The notes beneath the pieces were generated by a model. The model saw nothing but the letters and a program-made list of their open reading frames with translations, was not told the DNA's origin and did no database searches. A stretch of 64,000 bases of DNA from Ardenticatena maritima (GTDB taxonomy: Bacteria > Chloroflexota > Anaerolineae > Ardenticatenales > Ardenticatenaceae): NCBI RefSeq assembly GCF_001306175.1, contig NZ_LGKN01000006.1:1-64000 (forward strand), read 5' to 3'. Shown here one piece after another: positions 30,003 to 38,911 of this stretch (its first letter is position 1; each line of letters opens with the position of its first letter). The translations under genes and the position numbers were made by a program.

Positions 30003-30548
30003 ATGAAAGCCATTCCCACCGCCATTCCTGACGTTCTCATTCTGGAACCACGCGTGTTTGAAGATGAACGCGGCTTCTTCTACGAAGCCTACAATGCGCG
30101 CACCTTTGAAGCCGTCACCGGCATTGTGCGCACCTTCGTACAAGACAACCATTCGCGCTCCGTGCGCAACGTCTTGCGTGGGTTGCACTACCAAATCAAA
30201 CACCCGCAAGGCAAACTCGTGCGCTGTACCGTGGGGCGCATTTTCGACGTCGCCGTGGACATTCGCCGCTCATCTCCCACATTCGGCAAATGGGTAGGCG
30301 TCGAACTGAGCGCCGACAACAAACGCCAACTCTGGATTCCCGAAGGCTTTGCACACGGCTTTGTTGTGCTCTCCGACGTCGCCGAGGTGCAGTACAAAAC
30401 CACCGACTACTATGCACCGGAATGGGACCGCACCATCCGCTGGGACGACCCCGACCTGGCGATTGAGTGGCCGCTTGAAGGCGAGCCCATCCTTTCGCCC
30501 AAAGACCGCGCCGGCAAATGGCTGCGCGAAGCCGACCTCTTCGACTAA
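30003..30548 (+). CDS. rfbC: dTDP-4-dehydrorhamnose 3,5-epimerase
   Basis: RfbC makes dTDP-4-keto-L-rhamnose in L-rhamnose synthesis for cell-surface glycans. The 181-residue cupin starts MKAIPTAIPDVLILEPRVFEDERGFFYE and has the family motifs DNHSRSVRNVLRGLHYQ (with the catalytic histidine) and GRIFDVAVDIRRSSPTFGKW, and the tyrosine-containing YKTTDYYAPEWDRTI. rfbA, B and D are not seen in the window. The ATG has GAAGGAG upstream, and a terminator follows. Confidence 0.95.
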   Translation: MKAIPTAIPDVLILEPRVFEDERGFFYEAYNARTFEAVTGIVRTFVQDNHSRSVRNVLRGLHYQIKHPQGKLVRCTVGRIFDVAVDIRRSSPTFGKWVGVELSADNKRQLWIPEGFAHGFVVLSDVAEVQYKTTDYYAPEWDRTIRWDDPDLAIEWPLEGEPILSPKDRAGKWLREADLFD

Positions 30549-30570
30549 ACCGTCGTTCACCTACGCCCAA

Positions 30571-30599
30571 ACAGCCCGTCCACGATGGCGGGCTGTTTT
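30571..30599 (+). terminator. intrinsic terminator after rfbC
   Basis: ACAGCCCG (30571-30578) pairs with CGGGCTGT (30589-30596), followed by TTTT. It lies 22 bases past rfbC and immediately before the cobA stop on the other strand. Confidence 0.8.
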
Positions 30600-30601
30600 G
30601 T

Positions 30602-31390
30602 TTATGACGCCCGCGCCACCGCATTGGCAAGCGTTGCCAGCGCCAACGCCTGCACCTGCGAACCGATAGCCACCACCTCGCCAATCACAATCGTCGCCGG
30701 CGGGCGAATACCATTGGCGGCAATCGTTTGCGCCAGCGTTCCCAACGTGGCAAACGCCACCTGCTGGTCGGGCAAGGTGGCGTTGGCGATAATCGCCACC
30801 GGTTCATCAGGCGAACGCCCCGCGGCTATCAGGCACTCGGCAATCTGCGCGCTGTTGCGCACCCCCATGAGCACCACCAGCGTTGGCACCCGCGCATACG
30901 CCGCCCACTCCACCAAACCGCCGCATTTGTCAGGCGCTTCATGCCCCGTCACTACGGCAAACGCGGGGGCAACCTCGCGGTGCGTCACCGGAATAGCCGC
31001 CGCGGCGGGCGCGGCAACAGCCGACGTAATCCCCGGTACCACCTCAAACGGAATGCCCGCCTCGGCAAGCGCCACCATTTCCTCGCCACCACGCCCAAAG
31101 ACAAAGGGGTCGCCCCCTTTCAAGCGCACCACTGTGCGCCCCAACCGCGCCTGTTCAATCAACAACGCATTGATTTCTTCTTGCGAGCACACATGCCGCC
31201 CAGGCGCTTTGCCCACGTAGAAACGCAACGCATGCGGCGGCGCTTCATCCAGCAATTCCGGCGGCGCCAGACGATCGTAGACCACCACATCGGCGGCTTG
31301 CAAAGCCCGCAACCCGCGCACGGTAATCAAATCCGGTGCGCCGGGACCACTGCCCACAAGATAGACCTTGCCAACACGCTGGTTCATCAT
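30602..31390 (-). CDS. cobA: uroporphyrinogen-III C-methyltransferase
   Basis: The enzyme uses SAM to make precorrin-2 for siroheme and cobalamin. The 262-residue protein begins MMNQRVGKVYLVGSGPGAPD and has the SUMT motifs VVRLKGGDPFVFGRGGEE and VVPGITSAVAAPAAAAIPVTHR. It lacks the HemD or CysG N-terminal domains, so it is a stand-alone SUMT. The ATG at 31390 overlaps the cbiX stop by 4 bases (ATGA), so the two are co-translated. Confidence 0.95.
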   Translation of the reverse strand: MMNQRVGKVYLVGSGPGAPDLITVRGLRALQAADVVVYDRLAPPELLDEAPPHALRFYVGKAPGRHVCSQEEINALLIEQARLGRTVVRLKGGDPFVFGRGGEEMVALAEAGIPFEVVPGITSAVAAPAAAAIPVTHREVAPAFAVVTGHEAPDKCGGLVEWAAYARVPTLVVLMGVRNSAQIAECLIAAGRSPDEPVAIIANATLPDQQVAFATLGTLAQTIAANGIRPPATIVIGEVVAIGSQVQALALATLANAVARAS

Positions 31391-32247
31391 GCAATCCCTC
31401 GCAATCCATGCTCTTCATCACTCGTTTGGGGTTGTCCAACTGCGGCTTCCATACCGGCAAAGGGGAACCGATACTTGCACGCGTCGCAATTCATCGCCGT
31501 TCGCCCATGCAACACTTCTTCCAGGCGCACATTCAGCAGGTCGAACAACAAAGGGTGCAGCCCCATATGTTCCGCGGCGATGAATTCCACCCCCCATTCC
31601 TGCGCCGCCGCCTCAGCCTGTTCGCGCACCCATTGCAGCGTCAACCCTGTGAAGAGAAAATGGGGCGCCAGCACCAGCCGCCGCGCGCCCAACCGCGCCG
31701 CACGCGCCACCGCATCGGGCACGCGGGGCGTCGTCAGGCTGAAAAAGGCAACCTCCACACTCAGCCAGGTATGCCCTTCCCAGAGCAAGCGCGCCAATTT
31801 GTAGACGTTGGAATTGGAATCGGGGTCAGTGCTGCCCCGCCCCGCCAGCAGAATGGCGGTTTCTTCCTCAACATAGTCCGGCAAAGCGGCAACCGCCTCG
31901 GCAATCCGCGCCTGCAACACGCGCACCACCAGCGCATGCGTATCGAAAGGCGTGCCATACTCAATGCGCACATGCGGCCACTGCGCCCGCGCCCAGTGAA
32001 TGAGCGCCGGAATATCATTCTTCTGGTGTCCAGCCGGTCCCACCAGCAGCGGCATCACAATCACATGGCGCTCACCTGACGCCACGAGCGAGCGCAACGC
32101 CACAGCCGCCGGCGGGTCGGTCAATTCCAGGAACGCCATGTGCACCGGATACGGCAAACGGCGCGCCGCCTCGCGCCCAAACGCCTGCATCTCGGCAATA
32201 CTCGCCGGGTCACGGCTTCCGTGAGCAATCAGCAAAATTGTCGGCAT
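31387..32247 (-). CDS. cbiX: sirohydrochlorin chelatase, CbiX long type
   Basis: This inserts cobalt or ferrous iron into sirohydrochlorin. The 286-residue protein contains two CbiX domains: the first, ILLIAHGSRDPASIAEMQAF, and the second near AILLAGRGSTDPDSNSN, each with the conserved His/Glu. The C terminus MNCDACKYRFPFAGMEA and HGLRG is the extended tail typical of long chelatases in Cyanobacteria and Chloroflexota. I choose ATG at 32247 with GGAGGG 8 bases upstream over an ATG at 32277 that would sit inside the leader terminator. Cobalt versus iron is undecided. A structured leader and promoter lie upstream (32280-32519). Confidence 0.9.
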   Translation of the reverse strand: MPTILLIAHGSRDPASIAEMQAFGREAARRLPYPVHMAFLELTDPPAAVALRSLVASGERHVIVMPLLVGPAGHQKNDIPALIHWARAQWPHVRIEYGTPFDTHALVVRVLQARIAEAVAALPDYVEEETAILLAGRGSTDPDSNSNVYKLARLLWEGHTWLSVEVAFFSLTTPRVPDAVARAARLGARRLVLAPHFLFTGLTLQWVREQAEAAAQEWGVEFIAAEHMGLHPLLFDLLNVRLEEVLHGRTAMNCDACKYRFPFAGMEAAVGQPQTSDEEHGLRGIA

Positions 32248-32279
32248 GGCACATTCCCTCCACATTGGTTGAACCAAAC

Positions 32280-32302
32280 AAAAAAGCGCCCGCGTGGGCG
32301 CT
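32280..32302 (-). terminator. intrinsic terminator-like hairpin in the cbiX leader
   Basis: AGCGCCC (32285-32291) with GGGCGCT (32296-32302) and a T6 tract on the minus strand (32280-32285). It is upstream of cbiX and after the cbiX promoter, so it could act as an attenuator, or as a plain terminator of an upstream short transcript. Confidence 0.7.
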
Positions 32303-32489
32303 TCGCTGCTTCCAGATCTCTCGCGCCCATCTCCTCACCAGCAGCGGGAGACGGGCAAGCCAACACTCAAACAGACCGGCGCGGGCTTGCACGCTCCCGC
32401 GTCGGACAACATATTGCCTGCCAGATATGTTGTGCGCGCTGTCGCCAAAACATGGTGTTGCGTTCACTCCGTTTCATGCGTCTGCGAGC
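32303..32489 (-). promoter_or_regulatory. structured 5' leader of cbiX-cobA, unidentified class
   Basis: Besides the terminator, two hairpins lie between promoter and start: ACAACATAT/ATATGTTGT (32406-32414 with 32425-32433, perfect 9 bp) and a two-part stem, 7 bp GCGGGAG/CTCCCGC (32344-32350 with 32394-32400) around GCAAGCC/GGCTTGC (32355-32361 with 32384-32390). A short reading frame begins at ATG near 32477 or, in frame, near 32453. No cobalamin B12 box or T-box consensus was recognised. The structures are seen; a switch is inferred. Confidence 0.55.
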
Positions 32490-32519
32490 ACCTTACTCCA
32501 CAACCCGCGCCGTTGTCAA
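32490..32519 (-). promoter_or_regulatory. promoter upstream of cbiX-cobA leader
   Basis: Perfect TTGACA (32514-32519), an 18-base spacer and TAAGGT (32490-32495) on the minus strand. The -10 is weak. The leader to the cbiX ATG is about 235 bases. Confidence 0.55.
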
Positions 32520-32577
32520 GGGGTTCCCCACCATTTTCACCCACTTGGGCGCCTCATTCAAGACTTTTGTTGCCTAT

Positions 32578-32606
32578 TTGGTCAACGCGCCTGCTTCTCA
32601 TATACT
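32578..32606 (+). promoter_or_regulatory. promoter for the unknown gene at 32658
   Basis: TTGGTC (32578-32583), a 17-base spacer and TATACT (32601-32606). This places transcription start just upstream of 32616 and supports using the ATG at 32658 over the one at 32616. Confidence 0.6.
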
Positions 32607-32657
32607 TGACACGGTATGCAACCATTGCAATTTGAAAACGTGAATACCGAGGGAACT

Positions 32658-33416
32658 ATGAGCGCACATCTGCTTGATCGTTCGTATTGGGAAAACGAAT
32701 GGTCGCTGACCGATGAAGTAAAAGAAGCCATCCTTGACCTCTTTTTGGACGTCAACCGTCCCATGACGCCGTACTATCTGGCAAAGCAGTACCTGACGCG
32801 GCTGGTCGAAACGGCAAAGGAAGAAAGCGCCGCCGTCGCTCAAGACGTGTACAATCCCACACAAGCCTATGCGGTAGGCGCGCGCTTGCTCTTCCCGCAG
32901 TTGAAAGGGCTGGCGGGCGAAGTCGTTGCCGTGCGCGAAGGGCACAACCCACGCTATGACCCCTTCAAAGTCATCGCCGTCCAGTTTCCCAACGAAGACG
33001 AACCGCGCGAATTCGTCGCCGAATTCAACCACCCCGCCATGCTCAACTTCGACACCGCCGCCAACCTGGCGGAACTGACCCCCGACGCGGTGCTGCACGT
33101 GGCGGGCGACATCGTCGAAGCCGCTTTCGCCCGCTACCTCGAAGAAGGCGACTTTGCCGAATTTGGCGGTCGCTATCTGCCGGAAGGCATGCTGGTCGAG
33201 GTCAATCTCGGCAACCGCAACATCGCCGAAGCCATGATTGACGTGCTCGGGCAACCATTGCCCACATCCGAACTGATGAAAGAAATGGAACTTCCCAAAG
33301 AGACCAACAAAGAGGTGCTGACGTTCTCCGTCAACGTCGCGCTCGCACGCGATGAACGGTTCTACAACGCCGGCGATGAAAAATCGCCGCAGTGGCACCT
33401 GCACCGTTTGAAATAG
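32658..33416 (+). CDS. uncharacterised protein with a winged-helix-like N terminus
   Basis: I do not recognise the family. The 252-residue product (ATG at 32658, GAGGG 5 bases upstream) begins MSAHLLDRSYWENEWSLTDE. A segment LDVNRPMTPYYLAKQYLTRLVE (about residues 29-50) could form a winged-helix-like module, and the next gene has the parallel phrase NNRPMTPKELYQRIRRG. The middle and C-terminal part is acidic and beta-rich (GEVVAVREGHNPRYDPFKVIAVQF). No signal peptide, membrane segment or enzyme motif is seen. It is followed by 33426 with a 9-base gap, so they form a pair. Confidence 0.7.
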   Translation: MSAHLLDRSYWENEWSLTDEVKEAILDLFLDVNRPMTPYYLAKQYLTRLVETAKEESAAVAQDVYNPTQAYAVGARLLFPQLKGLAGEVVAVREGHNPRYDPFKVIAVQFPNEDEPREFVAEFNHPAMLNFDTAANLAELTPDAVLHVAGDIVEAAFARYLEEGDFAEFGGRYLPEGMLVEVNLGNRNIAEAMIDVLGQPLPTSELMKEMELPKETNKEVLTFSVNVALARDERFYNAGDEKSPQWHLHRLK

Positions 33417-33425
33417 GAGGCATCT

Positions 33426-33848
33426 ATGCGGCTGGCACTGCTGCGCTCGACTGTGGATACACCCTTCCAAATTGATTTTTCGTGGTTCGAGAAGCAAAAC
33501 ATCAGCCTGGACGTGCTGTTGCGCGAGCAATTGTGCGACCAGTGCGCACGCGAGTTTGGCGACACCGTTCCCGACGAAACGCTTGACTACGTTGACCCGA
33601 ACACGGGCGAGGTCTTCCGCGTTGACCCGATACGCGAAGCGATTTTGTCACACTGCCAGTGGCGTCCCGATTACATCGGGAACGAAACCCCGCTGGCGAT
33701 TGCGGTTTTCCGCGCCTTGCTCGCCAACAATAACCGCCCGATGACGCCCAAAGAACTCTACCAGCGTATCCGCCGCGGTTCACCCGAAACGATTTTGCAA
33801 CTGCTCACGCGCGGCGGTGTGAAGTACGGCATTCTCCCCGCCCGCTAA
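33426..33848 (+). CDS. uncharacterised protein, partner of the 32658 gene
   Basis: A 140-residue protein of unknown family. It carries LCDQCAREFG (C-x2-C at about residues 37-40) with another Cys near SHCQW, which might bind zinc. The C-terminal half has ALLANNNRPMTPKELYQRIRRGSPETILQLLTRGGVKYGI, a winged-helix-like segment ending in GVKYGI. The NRPMTP phrase recurs in the gene before it. A terminator follows 15 bases after the stop. A transcription-related role is a guess from the fold-like pattern only. Confidence 0.65.
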   Translation: MRLALLRSTVDTPFQIDFSWFEKQNISLDVLLREQLCDQCAREFGDTVPDETLDYVDPNTGEVFRVDPIREAILSHCQWRPDYIGNETPLAIAVFRALLANNNRPMTPKELYQRIRRGSPETILQLLTRGGVKYGILPAR

Positions 33849-33862
33849 CGCTGGTCCCACCC

Positions 33863-33897
33863 AGTGCGGCACACGGCGCAAGTGTGCCGCACTTTTT
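33863..33897 (+). terminator. intrinsic terminator after the paired unknown genes
   Basis: AGTGCGGCACA (33863-33873) pairs with TGTGCCGCACT (33883-33893) in a perfect 11 bp stem, followed by a T run. Confidence 0.88.
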
Positions 33898-33929
33898 CTT
33901 TGCACCCGCCCACCGCGCCCACAGAACAC

Positions 33930-33958
33930 TTGACACCCTCGCCCGCCCACGCTAGCAT
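33930..33958 (+). promoter_or_regulatory. promoter for the M29-like gene
   Basis: TTGACA (33930-33935), a 17-base spacer and TAGCAT (33953-33958), 46 bases before the ATG at 34004. Confidence 0.65.
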
Positions 33959-34003
33959 GAGCGCCGCTCACACCAACAATAAAACAGGAAAGCACGAAAC
34001 ACT

Positions 34004-35062
34004 ATGACGACGTGGCGCGATGTAGCCGAACACGCTATCCGAGGCTTGGGTGTACGACCAGGCGAACTCATACAGGTGCGTGAACACACCGGACGCCTGG
34101 ACGTGATTCTCGAAATGCTGCTTGCCATCGAACGGGCGGGCGCAACGCCTTTGCTCGAACTGACCCCGCCGACCTACATCAAGCGTTTGCTGGATGAAGC
34201 GCCGCTTTCGTACCTGCTCAATTGGGATGAGCACCGTATCCGCTGGATGGAAGAAGTAGACCGCGTGCTCGTCTTGCAAGGGGCTGGCGTGGATGCGAAC
34301 GACCTCGACCCCGACGCGCTGGATGCGTGGAGTAGCGCTGTCCAGCGGCTGACAGCCCTGGAAGAAGAGCGCCACTTGCCCTACATGCTTGTGGCGGTGC
34401 CCACCGAAGAACGCGCCCAACGCGTGGGCATGTCGCTCCGCGACCTGGAAGCCTACATCCTGCCGGCGCTGGTGGTGCCGGTGGAAACATTGCGCGAGCG
34501 TATTCAAGCCGTCTTGAACGCCGTCTATCAGGCGCAAACACTCACCATCATCACCGATGGGCACGAACTCTACCTGCACCGTGGGCGTCGCCGCTGGCTC
34601 ACCGACGACGGCTATGTGGATGAAGAAGACCGCATTACGGGGGCGATTACCAGCAACTTGCCCGCCGGCTCCGTTTACACCACCGTCATCGAAACAGCGA
34701 CAACCGGCACGCTACGCGCACGCTACAACCGACTTCCCGTCCTGCTGACTTTCAAAGAGGGCACTATCACCGAGGTTGAGGGTGCAGGCGCTGATACGTT
34801 CCTCGCCTTGCTGGAACGCCACACCGGCGATTGCCGCCGCGTTGGGCATGTCGGCGTCGGGCTGAACCCCGCGCTCGACCACCCCATTCAGTGGACGGTC
34901 ATTGATGAGCACGTGGCGGGGGCGGTGTTCATCTCGTTGGGCGAAAACCGCTACATGGGGGGACAGAACGCGAGTTCGCTCAACATTGATTTGCCCCTGG
35001 AACGGGCTACCCTGCTCGCCGACCAAACGCCCATCGTGCGCGAGGGACGCCTGGTTGTCTAA
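34004..35062 (+). CDS. M29-fold aminopeptidase-like protein lacking metal ligands
   Basis: The 352-residue chain aligns by eye with the thermophilic aminopeptidase T (peptidase family M29): EAYILPALVVP, SNLPAGSVYT, GHVGVGLNP, GAVFISLGENRYMGGQNASSLNID. In active members the corresponding motifs read AGEVFT, LGE-or-AELG, HIAFGDN and HxD, supplying Glu and His metal ligands. Here they read S, H, F and N, so the enzyme site appears lost. No signal peptide. It may be a binding or regulatory relative. The comparison uses family motifs from memory, not a computed alignment. Confidence 0.7.
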   Translation: MTTWRDVAEHAIRGLGVRPGELIQVREHTGRLDVILEMLLAIERAGATPLLELTPPTYIKRLLDEAPLSYLLNWDEHRIRWMEEVDRVLVLQGAGVDANDLDPDALDAWSSAVQRLTALEEERHLPYMLVAVPTEERAQRVGMSLRDLEAYILPALVVPVETLRERIQAVLNAVYQAQTLTIITDGHELYLHRGRRRWLTDDGYVDEEDRITGAITSNLPAGSVYTTVIETATTGTLRARYNRLPVLLTFKEGTITEVEGAGADTFLALLERHTGDCRRVGHVGVGLNPALDHPIQWTVIDEHVAGAVFISLGENRYMGGQNASSLNIDLPLERATLLADQTPIVREGRLVV

Positions 35063-35075
35063 CGTTTCACCCAAA

Positions 35076-35114
35076 CAAAAAACGCGACGCACCTGGCATT
35101 GTGCGTCGCGTTTT
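35076..35114. terminator. bidirectional terminator between the M29-like gene and enolase
   Basis: ACGCGACGCAC (35082-35092) with GTGCGTCGCGT (35101-35111) make an 11 bp stem. TTTT follows on the plus strand and T6 on the minus strand, so it can serve both convergent genes. Confidence 0.88.
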
Positions 35115-35134
35115 GCTGTTGTCAGCAGAATGGG

Positions 35135-36565
<1,431 letters not shown>

Positions 36566-38893
36566 CTATGCGCTTTTCAGCCGCACAATGTTGCCCTCGT
36601 AGGCGTCCACCAGCACCATATCGCCGTCGGCGACCTGTTCGACAATGCCATGCACGCCCATCACCGTCGGCACGCCATACTCGCGCGCGAGCACAGCCGC
36701 ATGGCTGAGCAAACTGCCGTGCTCGGTGACGAGCGCCGCAATCTGCTCGAACATGGGCGCCCAACCTGGGTCGGCGGTGGGGGCAACCACCACCTCGCCC
36801 GGCTGAACGCGCACGAGGTCTTGTTGCGTGCGCACGATGCGCACACGCCCTTGCGCCACACCGGGGCTGACGGGGCGTCCCTGCCAGGTATCGCCCGTGT
36901 GGGTTTCCACAAGCGGCTTGTTCCCCCGCAAAAAGGTGGGGAAATGCGCATTCGGTGCGCGTTTCCACGCCGCCAGCAAGCGTTCGCGTTCGCGCATGCG
37001 GGCGGTTGCCAGGCGCGCCAGGGCAGGCGAAAGGTCTGCCGTCAAGAGTTCGCCAAACGTCAAGCCGAAGATGTGCGCCGGTTGTTGGGGGGCTTCGTGC
37101 GGGGCGGCGCTCTGCCAGGCGCGCCACATGGTGAGCGCCAACCGCCGTTGAACCGCCAAAATGCACTGCCAGGCAAAGCGCTGTTCTTCGCGCAGGCGCA
37201 ACACGCCCCGCAGCCAGCGCACAAACGCCCGCAACCAGAAAGGCGGCGGCTCCGGCGGGGGGAGCGGCGTATCGCGGGCAGTGGCGAGCAGGTCGGCAAG
37301 GGCGGCGGGGGCTTCCGCCAGGGGTGGGTCGGCGCAGTCGAGCGTGAAGAAGCGATGCCCAAAGCGATGCGTGAAGTCGCGCAGGGCGGCGGCAAAGGGC
37401 GTCTCACCCAGGCGGGCGGCGGCTTCGTCGCAAGTGGGGGCGGCGCGCAAGAGCGCCAGGTCGTCGGGGGTGGCGAGCGCGGCGAGATGCGCCAGCGCTT
37501 TGTTGAGCCGCGTGGTTGAAGTATCCAGCCCACGGGTGTACGCCGCGGCGCGTTCCGCCGCCTGGGGCGCACGATGGCGCAGGCGCAGCAGGCGCAAGAG
37601 CAAGGTGTACCCCACTTCGGCGTAGAGCAGGCTCCAGCGGTGCAGGCGCAACAAGGTGTGCACTTCGCTTTGGGTTTCAGCCAACAACTGGCGGGCGGCT
37701 TGCACGGTATCATCAGGTTCCAACAGCGCAAGCGCGTTCATGCGCACGCGCCATTCCACCAGCCGCGCTTGCAAACGCCGCTCGAACGCCGACCAACGGG
37801 CGGCGTTCGCCCACGGCAACACCATGCGCCCGTCGGTGCGAAACGCCAGCCAGGCATTCCGCACGAGATGCACGCCCCAGCGCGGCTTGGACGGGATGCG
37901 CCGCTGGTTCACGTCGCCCTGCGGGAAGTAGCGGCGGGCGTCTTCGGGCAAAAGCCAGGCGGGAAAGAGTTTGTAAAGCCGCTGCCAGACCGCCACGCGC
38001 ACGTAGGGGTGCCCGTTCCAGAGTTTCCAGAGCGGTCCATCTATGTCGTCCGCCCCCAACAGGATGAGCGGCCAGCGCAGGGCGTGCCATTCCAGCCCAT
38101 CCGCCACCAGGCTCCACCCAAAGGGCGAAACGGGGTGCGGCAAGCGTTCGTTGAGAAACGCCGCCGTCCAGAGCCACTCATCATCACCGTAGGCGTGGGT
38201 GAAAAAGCCGGTGCTGAACGCGGTAATGGGGCGCACCTGCACGACCCACAAGCGTTCGCCGTCCCACGCCCATTCGAGGTCTTGGGGAACGCCAAAGCGC
38301 TCTTCGGCACGCCGAACAAGCGCCGCCAATTCGCGCACCACGTCTTCGGGAAGCAGGGGCGCGCCTTCCCAGGTGATGGTGTCGCCGCGCACGGTGAGCC
38401 GCACGCCGTCGGTCGTGCCGCTGAGCAACGTATCCGCCACGCCTTCCACCATTTCAACCAGCAGGGTATCCCCTTCGGTGGGATGACGCCCAAAAGCGAC
38501 GCCCGCCACACGGGCGTTCACCTGCTGTTGCACCAGCACCGCCATCTCCACCCCGTTGGACGCCGAGCGCCGCACTTCTTCCACGGCACGGCAGACCGCC
38601 TCAAAGCCGCGCACATGCAGGCGCGAGAGGAATTGCCCCGCCTGGCTGGCGGTTTCGCCGTCTTCATTCGCCGCCGAGGAGCGCACGGCAACGGTGGTGT
38701 CGGGCGCCAGCCCACTGCGGGCGAACGCTTGCGCCAACATGTCGGGTGTGCAGGGGAGACCGGGGGGAATGATGAACGCCGGCGGCACAGGCCAGCCCTC
38801 GGCGGCAAGTTGCGCCAGGCGGGCGGCTTTCGCGCCCACCAGCGCCGGGTCGCGGGCTTGGGGGTCGTTCAGGGTGAAGATGTGCGCCGCCAC
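36566..38893 (-). CDS. PEP-utilising enzyme related to PEP synthase or rifampin phosphotransferase
   Basis: The 775-residue chain has an N-terminal ATP-grasp part with LVGAKAARLAQLAAEGWPVPPAF and AVRSSAANEDGETASQAGQF, a long middle domain rich in Arg and Leu, and a C-terminal swivelling domain RPVSPGVAQGRVRI then TEHGSLLSHAAVLAREYGVPTV, where the phosphorylated His is SH. This layout and length fit RPH-type phosphotransferases rather than PEP synthase (which has an extra PEP-binding TIM barrel). The substrate is unknown. The start is GTG at 38893 with GAGGA 6 bases upstream, 18 bases after holB. Confidence 0.8.
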   Translation of the reverse strand: MAAHIFTLNDPQARDPALVGAKAARLAQLAAEGWPVPPAFIIPPGLPCTPDMLAQAFARSGLAPDTTVAVRSSAANEDGETASQAGQFLSRLHVRGFEAVCRAVEEVRRSASNGVEMAVLVQQQVNARVAGVAFGRHPTEGDTLLVEMVEGVADTLLSGTTDGVRLTVRGDTITWEGAPLLPEDVVRELAALVRRAEERFGVPQDLEWAWDGERLWVVQVRPITAFSTGFFTHAYGDDEWLWTAAFLNERLPHPVSPFGWSLVADGLEWHALRWPLILLGADDIDGPLWKLWNGHPYVRVAVWQRLYKLFPAWLLPEDARRYFPQGDVNQRRIPSKPRWGVHLVRNAWLAFRTDGRMVLPWANAARWSAFERRLQARLVEWRVRMNALALLEPDDTVQAARQLLAETQSEVHTLLRLHRWSLLYAEVGYTLLLRLLRLRHRAPQAAERAAAYTRGLDTSTTRLNKALAHLAALATPDDLALLRAAPTCDEAAARLGETPFAAALRDFTHRFGHRFFTLDCADPPLAEAPAALADLLATARDTPLPPPEPPPFWLRAFVRWLRGVLRLREEQRFAWQCILAVQRRLALTMWRAWQSAAPHEAPQQPAHIFGLTFGELLTADLSPALARLATARMRERERLLAAWKRAPNAHFPTFLRGNKPLVETHTGDTWQGRPVSPGVAQGRVRIVRTQQDLVRVQPGEVVVAPTADPGWAPMFEQIAALVTEHGSLLSHAAVLAREYGVPTVMGVHGIVEQVADGDMVLVDAYEGNIVRLKSA

Positions 38894-38911
38894 CGAACCG
38901 TCCTCAGGTGC

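Noticed and set aside
32303-32489. Cobalamin riboswitch or T-box before cbiX
   Set aside because: No B12 box and no T-box consensus could be found, though the region is clearly structured; I report it as an unidentified leader instead.
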